Source of the DNA: Pseudomonas farris
GTDB taxonomy: Bacteria > Pseudomonadota > Gammaproteobacteria > Pseudomonadales > Pseudomonadaceae
Assembly: GCF_019145235.1 (NCBI RefSeq)
Contig: NZ_JAHSTV010000008.1
Location: 124,001 to 188,000 of the forward strand
Direction: 5' to 3'
Length of the DNA: 64,000 nucleotides
Positions 35,556 through 45,024 of this stretch are shown piece after piece (positions within the stretch are counted from its first letter, which is position 1; each line of letters starts with the position of its first letter). The position numbers and the translations under genes are program-made. The notes below the pieces were generated by a model. It saw only the letters and a list, made by a program, of their open reading frames with translations, was not told the DNA's origin and ran no database searches.

Positions 35556-36730
35556 GCATTATTCGCTTCGAAGACGTGGACGTGATCTTCTCCAAAGACC
35601 CGCGCGAGGCACTCAAACTCCTCGACCAGGGCATGACCCGTGATCAGATCCTGAAAAAGACCGGGCAAATCGTCGGCGTTGAAAAAGCCACGCTGGACGT
35701 CGAAAAAGGTGAAATCTGCGTACTGATGGGCCTGTCCGGCTCCGGCAAATCCAGCCTGTTGCGCTGCATCAACGGCCTCAACACCGTCAGCCGTGGCAAG
35801 TTGTTCGTCGAGCACGAAGGCAAGCAGATCGACATCGCTTCCTGCACTCCGGCAGAACTGAAAATGATGCGCACCAAGCGTATCGCAATGGTGTTCCAGA
35901 AGTTCGCTCTGATGCCTTGGCTGACGGTACGCGAGAACATCAGCTTCGGTCTGGAAATGCAGGGCCGGCCGGAGAAGGAACGGAAAAAACTGGTCGATGA
36001 AAAACTCGAACTGGTGGGCCTGACCCAATGGCGCAACAAGAAACCCGATGAGCTTTCCGGCGGTATGCAACAGCGTGTCGGCCTGGCACGCGCACTGGCG
36101 ATGGACGCCGACATTCTGCTGATGGACGAACCGTTCTCGGCCCTTGACCCGCTGATCCGCCAGGGCCTGCAAGACGAACTGCTGGAACTGCAAAGCAAGC
36201 TGAACAAAACCATCGTGTTCGTGAGCCACGACCTCGATGAAGCCCTGAAGCTCGGCAGCCGTATCGCGATCATGAAAGACGGTCGGATCGTCCAGTACAG
36301 CAAGCCAGAAGAGATCGTGCTGAACCCTGCGGACGATTACGTGCGAACCTTTGTCGCCCACACCAATCCGCTGAACGTACTGTGCGGTCGCAGCCTGATG
36401 CGCACCCTGGACAACTGCAAACGCATCAACGGTTCGGTGTGCCTGGATCCGGGCGGCGATTCGTGGCTGGACCTGGCCGAAGGCAACACCATCAAAGGCG
36501 CACGCCAGAACGGCTCGAGCCTGGACCTGCAGAACTGGATACCGGGGCAAGCGGTTGAAGGTTTGGGGCGTCGACCAACGCTGGTGGACTCCAATATCGG
36601 CATGCGCGATGCGCTGCAGATTCGTTACCAGACCGGCAACAAATTGGTGCTGCACGACAACAACAAGGTTGTCGGGATCCTTGGCGACAGCGAGCTGTAC
36701 CACGCGCTGCTCGGCAAGAACCTGGGGTAA
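35552..36730 (+). CDS. cbcV: Choline/betaine ABC transporter ATPase CbcV
   Basis: A 392-residue ATPase of the ProV/OpuAA type. Walker A (GLSGSGKSS), signature (LSGGMQQR) and Walker B (ILLMDEPFSALD) are intact. The C-terminal 110 residues form a CBS-like regulatory region, as in osmotic-type betaine importers. The overlap with cbcW (ATGA) indicates coupling. A strong terminator follows 15 bp after the stop. Confidence 0.94.
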   Translation: MSIIRFEDVDVIFSKDPREALKLLDQGMTRDQILKKTGQIVGVEKATLDVEKGEICVLMGLSGSGKSSLLRCINGLNTVSRGKLFVEHEGKQIDIASCTPAELKMMRTKRIAMVFQKFALMPWLTVRENISFGLEMQGRPEKERKKLVDEKLELVGLTQWRNKKPDELSGGMQQRVGLARALAMDADILLMDEPFSALDPLIRQGLQDELLELQSKLNKTIVFVSHDLDEALKLGSRIAIMKDGRIVQYSKPEEIVLNPADDYVRTFVAHTNPLNVLCGRSLMRTLDNCKRINGSVCLDPGGDSWLDLAEGNTIKGARQNGSSLDLQNWIPGQAVEGLGRRPTLVDSNIGMRDALQIRYQTGNKLVLHDNNKVVGILGDSELYHALLGKNLG

Positions 36731-36744
36731 AAAGCTGCAGACAC

Positions 36745-36776
36745 AAAAACGCCGCGAGAGATCGCGGCGTTTTTGT
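36745..36776 (+). terminator. Intrinsic terminator after cbcV
   Basis: AAAAACGCCGCGA and TCGCGGCGTTTTT flank a short GAGA loop. A-rich and T-rich sides let it work in both directions. Confidence 0.9.
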
Positions 36777-36818
36777 TTGCGGGATATCGGGGCATGCAGC
36801 TGTGCGGCTGATGGCCCC

Positions 36819-36900
36819 TTCGCGAGCAAGCCCGCTCCCACATTCGACCGCATGTCCCTGATAGAACTCGGTTACCTGTGGGAGCGGGCTTGCTCGCGAA
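36819..36900. repeat. REP pair (tail-to-tail)
   Basis: Inverted copies between the convergent cbcV and betT genes. Confidence 0.9.
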
Positions 36901-36942
36901 AAATATGACGCGGTGTCACTGGAACACCGCGCCACTCACTTC

Positions 36943-38949
36943 TTAGCTATAAACCCGACCAAGCAGTTGCCGATGGCTTTCAAACTGATCGAGCACGTCG
37001 CGGGTGATCTGATCCTGAGTGAAGCCCATCAAGTCGTAGTCCTGGCTGCCGTTGTGCAGGTACACCTCGGCGCGGTAGTAACGTGCGCGCGGTTCATCGG
37101 CGCTTTCAGCCGAGACCGTGTCACTCGCCGCCGCCAGATAACCGTCCAGGCTCACTTCGTAGACAAAAGGGTTGCCCTCTTCCATCTCGATCCGCACGCC
37201 CATGCAACGCTTGGCCTTGCCCAGCAACGTCTGCACATCCAGGCCCTGAGCACGCAATAGCACAGCTGCATCTTCCAGCGCCGGGCTGACGCGCTTGTCC
37301 ATGAAACGCTGTACGATCGACTGGTTCGGCTGCAGGTCCAGCTGGGTCAGGCGCTCGCTGAAACCACGACGACCACGCGCTGCCAGTTCCGCTTGCTCCT
37401 GTTCGATTTGCACGTCCTGGCGCATGGCCTTGTGCAAGCCAAACATGAAGAACACCAGCACCACCGAGAACGGCAGCCCCGCCAGCACCACCATGGTTTG
37501 CATGGCTTCGAAGTTACCGGCAAACAGCAGGCCGATGGTCACCAGGGTGATCACCACCGACCAGAAGATCCGCAGCCAGTGCGGCGCATCTTCGTCAACG
37601 TTGCCGCCCTTGCAGGAAAGGTTGGCCATCATCACCGCGCCGGAATCCGCCGGGGTCAGGAACAGCACGAAGCCGACAAAAATCGACACGCCAATCACGA
37701 TCTTCGACGCCGGATAATGCTCAAGCAACTGGTAGATCGCCATCGACGGCTGTTCCAGCGCCGTCTTCCCGAGTTCCACCGCCCCATGGTTCATCACCAG
37801 GTCCAGGGCCGAGTTGCCGAAGATCGACAGCCACGCCAAGGTGAAGCCCAGCGGAATCAGCAGCACGCCGGCCACCAGCTCACGCACCGTACGACCACGG
37901 GAAATACGCGCGATGAACATCCCTACGAATGGCGCCCAGGAAATCCACCAGGCCCAGTAGAACAGGGTCCACAGGCCCAACCAGCGGTCGGACTTCTCAC
38001 TGTCGCCTTCATACACATAGAGGTCGAAAGTCTTCAGTACCACGCCGTTCAGGTAGTCGCCGATGTTCTGCACAAAGCCGTTGAGCAGGTGCAGGGTCGG
38101 GCCGAACAGCAGCACGAAAATCAGCAGACCGCTGAACAGCACGATGTTCAGGTTGGACAAACGGCGAATGCCGTTTTCCACGCCGGACACAGCGGCGATG
38201 GTCGCCACGGTGCTCATCACGATGATCACGATCAGCAGGTTGGTGTTGCTGTGCTCCATGCCGAACAGGTTTTCCAGACCCGACGACACTTGCAGCGAAC
38301 CAATCCCCAGGTTCGTCACCAGCCCCAGCAGGGTCACGAACATGCCGAAGCCGTCCACCGCATGACCGGCCGCGCCTTTGACCCAACGCTCGCCGACCAG
38401 CGGATACAGCGCCGACCGCAACGCCAGCGGCTGGTTATGACGGTAAGCAAAGTACGCCACGGCCAGGCCGACCAGCGCGTAAATCGCCCAGCCATGCAGG
38501 CCCCAATGCAGGAATGTCAGTTGCACTGCCTGACGGGCCGCAAGGTTGCTGCCGGCCACGCCTTCCGGCGGATTGAAGTAATGATCCAGCGGCTCGGAAG
38601 CACCGAAGTACAGCAACGAGATGCCGATACCCGACGAGAACAGCATCCCCGCCCAGGCGCCATAGCTGAAATCCGGGGTGTCGTCCTTGCTGCCCAATTT
38701 GAGTTTGCCGTAGGACGAAAACGCCAGGCCAACCACAAAAACCAGATAAGCGGCGATCACCACCATGTAGTACCAGCCGAAGCTGCGGGACAACCAGGCC
38801 TGGGCAATGCCGAGCATTCTGCCGGCCTCTTGCGGGGCGATGATCAGAATGGCGGTCAACAGCAGGATCAGCGCGGTAGAGGTGTAAAACACCCAACCGT
38901 TGACCGTCACCTTCTCGGGTGGGGTCTTTATTAGAGAGGCAGAACTCAT
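36943..38949 (-). CDS. betT: BCCT-family choline transporter BetT
   Basis: A 668-residue secondary transporter with about twelve membrane segments. The substrate-binding BCCT signature is seen as the tryptophan-rich TLFYWAWWISWAPFVGMFIARISRGRT. The hydrophilic C-terminal tail of roughly 150 residues is typical of BetT proteins that respond to osmolarity. ATG at 38949 has CTGGAG about 11 bp upstream; a frame 12 codons longer is open. It is divergent from betI across a BetI-type operator. Confidence 0.94.
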   Translation of the reverse strand: MSSASLIKTPPEKVTVNGWVFYTSTALILLLTAILIIAPQEAGRMLGIAQAWLSRSFGWYYMVVIAAYLVFVVGLAFSSYGKLKLGSKDDTPDFSYGAWAGMLFSSGIGISLLYFGASEPLDHYFNPPEGVAGSNLAARQAVQLTFLHWGLHGWAIYALVGLAVAYFAYRHNQPLALRSALYPLVGERWVKGAAGHAVDGFGMFVTLLGLVTNLGIGSLQVSSGLENLFGMEHSNTNLLIVIIVMSTVATIAAVSGVENGIRRLSNLNIVLFSGLLIFVLLFGPTLHLLNGFVQNIGDYLNGVVLKTFDLYVYEGDSEKSDRWLGLWTLFYWAWWISWAPFVGMFIARISRGRTVRELVAGVLLIPLGFTLAWLSIFGNSALDLVMNHGAVELGKTALEQPSMAIYQLLEHYPASKIVIGVSIFVGFVLFLTPADSGAVMMANLSCKGGNVDEDAPHWLRIFWSVVITLVTIGLLFAGNFEAMQTMVVLAGLPFSVVLVFFMFGLHKAMRQDVQIEQEQAELAARGRRGFSERLTQLDLQPNQSIVQRFMDKRVSPALEDAAVLLRAQGLDVQTLLGKAKRCMGVRIEMEEGNPFVYEVSLDGYLAAASDTVSAESADEPRARYYRAEVYLHNGSQDYDLMGFTQDQITRDVLDQFESHRQLLGRVYS

Positions 38950-39272
38950 GGCACAGATGCTCCAGGCAGTGCGAGAGAAGAACACAAGGCAACGCGTTAC
39001 CCGACCAATCGGTTAGTTGGCAGCCGACCAGTGGGTGATATAAAGACACCCCGAAAAAAGCCCGAAACCCTTGGAACGCCTGCGCGTATAGGTTTCGAGC
39101 ATTTTTGGATGTCGGTTTATCGCCATTTACACGTAGGAAAAATCTGTAAGCAGCGACGATTTGTCGCAGATCTTATTCTTTGTTGATTGAACGTTCAATC
39201 AAAACAAAATAGACTGGCCCTCAACCCGGTAGCCGTTTTTCGTCTACGGGAAGGCCTAAGGAGATGTGCAAG
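38950..39272. promoter_or_regulatory. betT/betI divergent control region
   Basis: A 323-bp gap with promoters for betT and for betIBA. The BetI palindrome at 39183-39202 is its only strong feature; a weaker CCGACCAATCGG is seen at 39000-39012. Confidence 0.7.
39183..39202. promoter_or_regulatory. BetI operator
   Basis: TTGATTGAACGTTCAATCAA is a perfect 20-bp palindrome, resembling known BetI sites. It lies 71 bp before the betI ATG and 234 bp before betT, so BetI should repress its own operon and may affect betT. Confidence 0.88.
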
Positions 39273-39866
39273 ATGCCCAAGGTCGGTATGCAACCCATCC
39301 GCCGCCAGCAATTGATCGAAGCCACGATGCAGGCAGTCGATCAGGTCGGCATGGGGGATGCCAGCATTGCGCTGATCGCCCGTTTGGCCGGTGTCTCGAA
39401 TGGCATCATCAGTCACTATTTTAAGGACAAGAACGGCCTGATCGCCGCCACGGCGCAGTATCTGATGAGCGTCCTCAGCGAGAACGTCACCGCGCGCCGT
39501 CAGGCGCTGGAGGACACCAGCCCACGGGCTCACCTCCAGGTGATTATCGAAGGCAACTTCGACGCCAGCCAGGTCAATGGCCCGGCAATGAAAACCTGGC
39601 TGGCCTTCTGGGCCACCAGCATGCACCACCCGTCTTTGCACAGGTTGCAGCGGATCAACGATCACCGTCTGTATTCCAACCTGTGCTGCCAGTTCCGCCG
39701 TGTGTTGCCGCTTGATCAAGCGCGCAGCGCCGCCCGCGGCCTGGCAGCCCTCATTGACGGTTTGTGGTTGCGCGGCGCGCTGTCGGGAGATGCTTTCGAC
39801 ACCGGGCAGGCGCACCAGATCGCTTACGAATACATGGATTTCCAACTGGCCAAGCAGGTGAGTTAG
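39273..39866 (+). CDS. betI: Choline-responsive repressor BetI (TetR family)
   Basis: A 197-residue TetR regulator. The N-terminal HTH is seen in ASIALIARLAGVSNGIISHYFKDKNGLI. It represses betIBA and is released by choline. ATG at 39273 (MPKVGMQPIRR) has AAGGAG nine bases upstream; an ATG three codons earlier is too close to it. It is followed 109 bp later by betB. Confidence 0.95.
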   Translation: MPKVGMQPIRRQQLIEATMQAVDQVGMGDASIALIARLAGVSNGIISHYFKDKNGLIAATAQYLMSVLSENVTARRQALEDTSPRAHLQVIIEGNFDASQVNGPAMKTWLAFWATSMHHPSLHRLQRINDHRLYSNLCCQFRRVLPLDQARSAARGLAALIDGLWLRGALSGDAFDTGQAHQIAYEYMDFQLAKQVS

Positions 39867-39975
39867 AGCACACATAATTGCTCAACCCCTGAACCGCTAC
39901 TGATCAGCGTCGCCAACGCCACACGGCACGCCCCAGTGGTTAACGCCAACCAACTTATGCTCTTGCGAGGACTTT

Positions 39976-41448
39976 ATGGCCCGTTTCGAACTGCAAAAAC
40001 TCTACATCGATGGCGGTTACTCCGACGCCAGCAGCGACGCCACTTTCGAAGCCATTAACCCGGCTAACGGTGAAGTCCTCGCAACCGTACAACGTGCGAC
40101 CAAGGAAGACGTTGAGCGCGCTGTGGTCAGCGCCGAAAAAGGTCAGAAAATCTGGGCCGCGATGACTGCCATGGAGCGTTCGCGCATCCTGCGTCGTGCC
40201 GTCGACATCCTGCGCGAGCGCAACGATGAACTGGCCGCCCTGGAAACCCTGGACACCGGCAAGGCGTACTCCGAAACCCGTTACGTCGACATCGTCACCG
40301 GCGCTGACGTGCTGGAGTACTACGCAGGCCTGGTACCGGCCATCGAAGGCGAGCAGATTCCGCTGCGCACCACGTCTTTCGTTTACACCCGTCGCGAGCC
40401 GCTGGGTGTCGTGGCCGGTATCGGCGCATGGAACTACCCGATCCAGATCGCTTTGTGGAAATCCGCACCTGCCCTGGCGGCCGGTAACGCGATGATCTTC
40501 AAGCCAAGCGAAGTCACCTCCCTGACCACGCTGAAACTGGCCGAGATCTACACCGAAGCTGGCGTTCCGGCTGGCGTGTTCAACGTGCTGACCGGCAGTG
40601 GCCGTGAAGTCGGCACTTGGCTGACCGAACACCCACGCATCGAAAAAATCTCCTTCACCGGCGGCACCGACACCGGCAAGAAGGTCATGGCCAGCGCTTC
40701 CGCTTCGTCGCTGAAAGACGTGACCATGGAACTAGGTGGCAAGTCTCCGCTGATCATTTTCGACGACGCCGACCTGGATCGCGCCGCCGACACCGCGATG
40801 ATGGCCAACTTCTACAGCTCCGGTCAGGTCTGCACCAACGGCACTCGCGTGTTCGTACCGAGCCACCTGAAAGCCGCGTTCGAAGCCAAGATCGTTGAGC
40901 GCGTTGCACGCATTCGCGTCGGCAACCCGGAAGACGAGAACACCAACTTCGGCCCGCTGGTCAGCTTCGCCCACATGGAAAGCGTGCTGGGTTACATCGC
41001 CAAAGGTAAGGAAGAAGGTGCTCGCGTCCTGTGCGGCGGCGATCGTCTGACCGACGGCGAATTCGCCAAAGGCGCGTTCGTGGCTCCGACCGTGTTCACC
41101 GATTGCACCGACGAGATGACCATCGTTCGCGAAGAAATCTTCGGCCCGGTGATGAGCATCCTGACCTATGAAACCGAAGAAGAAGTGATCCGTCGTGCCA
41201 ACGACACCGAGTTCGGTTTGGCAGCTGGCGTTGTCACCAAGGACCTGAACCGCGCTCACCGTGTGATCCATCAACTGGAAGCCGGTATCTGCTGGATCAA
41301 CGCCTGGGGCGAGTCCGACGCCAAGATGCCGGTCGGCGGCTACAAGCAGTCGGGCGTGGGCCGTGAGAACGGGATCAGCTCGCTGAACAACTTCACACGC
41401 ATCAAATCGGTACAGGTCGAACTGGGCGATTACGCCTCGGTGTTCTAA
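39976..41448 (+). CDS. betB: Betaine aldehyde dehydrogenase BetB
   Basis: A 490-residue aldehyde dehydrogenase that oxidises betaine aldehyde to glycine betaine with NAD(P)+. The catalytic Cys is in SGQVCTNGTR, the general-base Glu in MELGGKSPL and the cofactor loop in FTGGTDTGKK. The length equals that of the well-studied P. aeruginosa enzyme. GCGAGGA precedes the ATG. It uses the product of betA downstream. Confidence 0.96.
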   Translation: MARFELQKLYIDGGYSDASSDATFEAINPANGEVLATVQRATKEDVERAVVSAEKGQKIWAAMTAMERSRILRRAVDILRERNDELAALETLDTGKAYSETRYVDIVTGADVLEYYAGLVPAIEGEQIPLRTTSFVYTRREPLGVVAGIGAWNYPIQIALWKSAPALAAGNAMIFKPSEVTSLTTLKLAEIYTEAGVPAGVFNVLTGSGREVGTWLTEHPRIEKISFTGGTDTGKKVMASASASSLKDVTMELGGKSPLIIFDDADLDRAADTAMMANFYSSGQVCTNGTRVFVPSHLKAAFEAKIVERVARIRVGNPEDENTNFGPLVSFAHMESVLGYIAKGKEEGARVLCGGDRLTDGEFAKGAFVAPTVFTDCTDEMTIVREEIFGPVMSILTYETEEEVIRRANDTEFGLAAGVVTKDLNRAHRVIHQLEAGICWINAWGESDAKMPVGGYKQSGVGRENGISSLNNFTRIKSVQVELGDYASVF

Positions 41449-41478
41449 GGCGGCATTTGCTTCGCCTGCGAGGCCGCC

Positions 41479-41543
41479 TTCGCGAGCAGGCTCGCTCCCA
41501 CAGGAGACTTCATTCCAATGTGGGAGCGAGCCTGCCCGCGATC
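41479..41543. repeat. REP pair, GAGCGAGCCTGC variant
   Basis: TTCGCGAGCAGGCTCGCTCC and GTGGGAGCGAGCCTGCCCGC face away from each other in the betB-betA gap, inside the operon. Confidence 0.85.
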
Positions 41544-41593
41544 GAGTGCGAAGCACTCGCCTGACCTGACCAACTTCAAAGAGGGTGCATTCA

Positions 41594-43297
41594 ATGTCCC
41601 AAGAATTCGATTACATCATCATCGGTGCCGGCTCGGCCGGTAACACCCTGGCGACCCGTCTGACTGAAGACGAAGGCGTCACCGTCCTGCTGCTCGAAGC
41701 GGGCGGCCCGGATTACCGTCTCGACTTCCGCACGCAAATGCCGGCCGCCCTGGCGTTCCCGCTGCAAGGTCGTCGCTACAACTGGGCGTACGAAACCGAT
41801 CCAGAGCCACACATGGACGGTCGCCGGATGGAATGCGGTCGCGGCAAGGGCCTGGGTGGTTCTTCGCTGATCAACGGCATGTGCTACATCCGCGGCAACG
41901 CGATGGACTACGACAACTGGTCGAAGCTGCCCGGTCTGGAAGACTGGAGCTACCTCGACTGCCTGCCGTATTTCCGCAAGGCGGAAACCCGTGACATCGG
42001 CCCGAATGACTACCACGGTGGCGACGGTCCGGTCAGCGTGACCACGCCGAAAGCCGGCAACAACCCTCTGTTCCACGCGATGGTTGAAGCCGGCGTGCAA
42101 GCCGGTTACCCGCGTACCGAAGACCTGAACGGCTACCAGCAAGAAGGTTTCGGCCCGATGGACCGCACCGTGACGCCGAACGGCCGTCGCGCCAGCACCG
42201 CTCGCGGTTACCTGGACGTCGCCAAGAAGCGCTCGACCCTGACCATCGTCACCCACGCCCTGACCGACAAGATCCTGTTCGAAGGCAAGCGTGCGGTCGG
42301 CGTGCGTTACCTGATCGGCGCCGCTGAAGAGCGCGTTGAAGCCCGCGCCCGCAAGGAAGTGCTGCTGTGCTCCGGCGCCATCGCTTCGCCGCAGATTCTG
42401 CAACGCTCCGGCGTCGGCCCGGCCGAGCTGCTGAAGAAGCTCGACATCCCGGTGGTCCACGACCTGCCGGGCGTTGGCGAAAACCTGCAGGATCACCTTG
42501 AGTTGTACCTGCAATACGCCTGCACCCAACCGGTTTCGCTGTACCCGTCGCTGCTGCTGCACAACCAGCCGGCCATCGGTGCCGAGTGGCTGTTCAACGG
42601 CACCGGCATCGGCGCCAGCAACCAGTTCGAGGCTGGTGGTTTCATCCGCACTCGTCCGGAATTTGATTGGCCGAACATTCAGTACCACTTCCTGCCGGTG
42701 GCGATTAACTACAACGGCAGCAACGGTGTGAAAGAGCACGGCTTCCAGGCGCACATGGGCTCCATGCGTTCGCCAAGCCGTGGTCGCATCCAGGCCAAGT
42801 CCAAGGATCCACGCGAGTACCCGAGCATCCTGTTCAACTACATGGCCACCGAGCAGGACTGGCAGGAATTCCGCGACGGCATCCGCCTGACCCGTGAAAT
42901 CATGCAACAGCCTGCACTGGACGCCTTCCGTGGTCGTGAAATCAGCCCGGGCATCGACGTGCAAACCGACGAGCAGCTGGACAAGTTCATCCGCGAGCAC
43001 GCCGAAACCGCGTTCCACCCGTCCTGCTCGTGCAAGATGGGCACCGACGAGATGGCCGTGGTCGATGGCGAAGGTCGTGTGCACGGCATGCAAGCCCTGC
43101 GCGTGGTCGATGCCTCGATCATGCCGATCATCACCACCGGCAACCTGAACGCGCCAACGATCATGATGGCCGAGAAAATCGCCGACAAGATCCGCGGTCG
43201 CAAGCCATTGCCGCGTAGCAAGGCCGCTTACTTCGTGGCCGGCGATGCACCGGTGCGTGGCAAGCCGTTGCGGGATGTGAGCCTGACTGCTCAGTAA
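41594..43297 (+). CDS. betA: Choline dehydrogenase BetA
   Basis: A 567-residue GMC flavoprotein oxidising choline to betaine aldehyde, membrane-associated and quinone-linked in this family. The FAD motif GAGSAGNTLATRL is near residue 10. GMC signatures GKGLGGSSLINGM and SGAIASPQILQRSGVG follow, and the C-terminal HPSCSCKMG and NLNAPTIM carry the active-site His/Asn. ATG at 41594 follows GAGGG; a GTG three codons up is less likely. It is last in betIBA. Confidence 0.96.
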   Translation: MSQEFDYIIIGAGSAGNTLATRLTEDEGVTVLLLEAGGPDYRLDFRTQMPAALAFPLQGRRYNWAYETDPEPHMDGRRMECGRGKGLGGSSLINGMCYIRGNAMDYDNWSKLPGLEDWSYLDCLPYFRKAETRDIGPNDYHGGDGPVSVTTPKAGNNPLFHAMVEAGVQAGYPRTEDLNGYQQEGFGPMDRTVTPNGRRASTARGYLDVAKKRSTLTIVTHALTDKILFEGKRAVGVRYLIGAAEERVEARARKEVLLCSGAIASPQILQRSGVGPAELLKKLDIPVVHDLPGVGENLQDHLELYLQYACTQPVSLYPSLLLHNQPAIGAEWLFNGTGIGASNQFEAGGFIRTRPEFDWPNIQYHFLPVAINYNGSNGVKEHGFQAHMGSMRSPSRGRIQAKSKDPREYPSILFNYMATEQDWQEFRDGIRLTREIMQQPALDAFRGREISPGIDVQTDEQLDKFIREHAETAFHPSCSCKMGTDEMAVVDGEGRVHGMQALRVVDASIMPIITTGNLNAPTIMMAEKIADKIRGRKPLPRSKAAYFVAGDAPVRGKPLRDVSLTAQ

Positions 43298-43320
43298 GAC
43301 CGTTACACCGAGGCGCGACC

Positions 43321-43413
43321 TTCGCGAGCAAGCCCGCTCCCACAGTTGATCTCCGATGTTCACAAAATCTGTGTTCACTACCGATCTAATGTGGGAGCGG
43401 GCTTGCTCGCGAA
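43321..43413. repeat. REP pair (tail-to-tail)
   Basis: Inverted copies about 48 bp apart, 24 bp after the betA stop; the only feature in the 284-bp gap before the TldD gene. Confidence 0.9.
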
Positions 43414-43581
43414 GGGGCCCGACCAAACAACACATAACTTCATGCCATACACCGGGCAACCCCTCCCTACACCGCTCCGCCCTTGATCTACCCCCCGCCC
43501 AGGCCTAATCTAGCGCCACGCCAACGCTTCACCCCCTCGCAATACCGATACATCGCAACTCCATACCAAGGAGGTTCCCGA

Positions 43582-45024
43582 ATGTTCGATTTCCACCCCC
43601 AGCTCAAGCAGCGTTTTGCTGCCTTGCGCACGGGCGCTGAATTCTTTTCGCTGCGTTATGTGCGCGAGTCCGGCCAGTACCTGTCGGTACGCAAGAACGT
43701 CGCCGAACCGCCGAGCCTGAGCCGTGACGAAGGCGCGATGCTGACCGTTCGGGTCAACGGTGTCGAAGCCTATGCCGCCACCAACGACCTGTCCCAATCC
43801 GGCCTGCAAGCCGCGCTGGAGAAAGCCGAGCAACAAGCCCGTCGACTCAAGCCTCACGCCCTGCTCGACCTGCGCGAGCAAGCGGTCTCCAGCGACCGCG
43901 CCGACTATTTCTCGCCCAACTTCGACCAGCCCTTTCCGTCCCTGAGCGATTGCTACCAATTACTCGGCGCCGAATCCGCCGCCGTGCCCAAGGACGAGCG
44001 ACTGGTGAACTGGCAGGCGAGCATCGGCATCACCAACGTCGAGCAAATCTACCTCAACAGCGCCGGTGCCGAATTGCGTCAGGCCCAGCGTTTCGTCTAC
44101 CCGAGCGTGGACGTCACCGCCTACGACGGCAGCGACAGCCAGACCCGTAGCCTGGGCCGCGAGAACTTCGGCCAGCAGGGCGGCTTTGATGTGATCAGCC
44201 GTTGCGGCCTGATCGGTGCCGGCCCGAAAGTCGCCGATCAGGCACTGCAATTGCTGCTGGCACCGAACACCCCGCAAGGCCCACGCGATCTGTTGCTGAT
44301 GCCTGACCAGATGATGCTGCAGATCCACGAGTCCATCGGTCACCCGCTGGAACTGGACCGCATCCTGGGCGATGAGCGCAATTACGCCGGCACCAGTTTC
44401 GTCAAGGCAGAAGACTTCGGCAGCCTGCAATACGGCTCCGAACTGCTCAACGTGACGTTCGACCCGGACATCCCCGAGCAGCTCGCCAGCTACGGGCATG
44501 ACGACGATGGCAGCGCCGCCAGCAAGCAATTTCTGATTAAAGAAGGTTTGTTGCTGCGGCCATTGGGCGGCGCACTGTCGCAATTCCGTGCCGGCATGGA
44601 CGGCGTTGCCAACAGCCGCGCCTGCGGCTGGAACCGTCCACCGATCGACCGCATGGCCAACCTCAACATCGAGCCCGGCGATCAGCCACTGGAACAACTG
44701 ATCGGCAATATCGAGCACGGCATTTTGATGAGCACCAACCGTTCCTGGTCCATCGACGATGCGCGCAACAAGTTCCAGTTCGGTTGCGAATGGGGCCAGT
44801 TGATCGAAAACGGTGAACTCAAGGGTGTGGTGAAGAACCCGAACTACCGGGCGATTTCCGCACAATTCTGGAAAAGCCTCAGCGCTGTCGGCGATGCCAA
44901 CACCGTCAAAGTGCTAGGCACGCCGAACTGCGGCAAGGGCGAACCGAACCAGGTGATCCGCGTCGGCCATGCGTCGCCGGCCTGTGTGTTCAGCAATGTG
45001 GATGTGTTTGGAGGAGACGCCTGA
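43582..45024 (+). CDS. TldD/PmbA family metallopeptidase, TldD-like subunit
   Basis: A 480-residue protein. HESIGHPLE near residue 250 is the HExxxH zinc motif of TldD, so this is the catalytic-type partner. The C-terminal NPNYRAISAQFWKSL and GKGEPNQ patterns also fit. TldD/TldE pairs cut unfolded peptides, including microcin B17 and CcdA. AAGGAGG precedes the ATG at 43582. The stop overlaps the next gene's start by one base (TGATG). This pair is probably a paralogue of the standard tldD and pmbA, which normally lie elsewhere and apart in Pseudomonas. Confidence 0.88.
   Translation: MFDFHPQLKQRFAALRTGAEFFSLRYVRESGQYLSVRKNVAEPPSLSRDEGAMLTVRVNGVEAYAATNDLSQSGLQAALEKAEQQARRLKPHALLDLREQAVSSDRADYFSPNFDQPFPSLSDCYQLLGAESAAVPKDERLVNWQASIGITNVEQIYLNSAGAELRQAQRFVYPSVDVTAYDGSDSQTRSLGRENFGQQGGFDVISRCGLIGAGPKVADQALQLLLAPNTPQGPRDLLLMPDQMMLQIHESIGHPLELDRILGDERNYAGTSFVKAEDFGSLQYGSELLNVTFDPDIPEQLASYGHDDDGSAASKQFLIKEGLLLRPLGGALSQFRAGMDGVANSRACGWNRPPIDRMANLNIEPGDQPLEQLIGNIEHGILMSTNRSWSIDDARNKFQFGCEWGQLIENGELKGVVKNPNYRAISAQFWKSLSAVGDANTVKVLGTPNCGKGEPNQVIRVGHASPACVFSNVDVFGGDA

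Noticed and set aside
41591..43459. A 622-codon minus-strand frame opposite betA
   Set aside because: Antisense shadow; betA on the other strand is certain.
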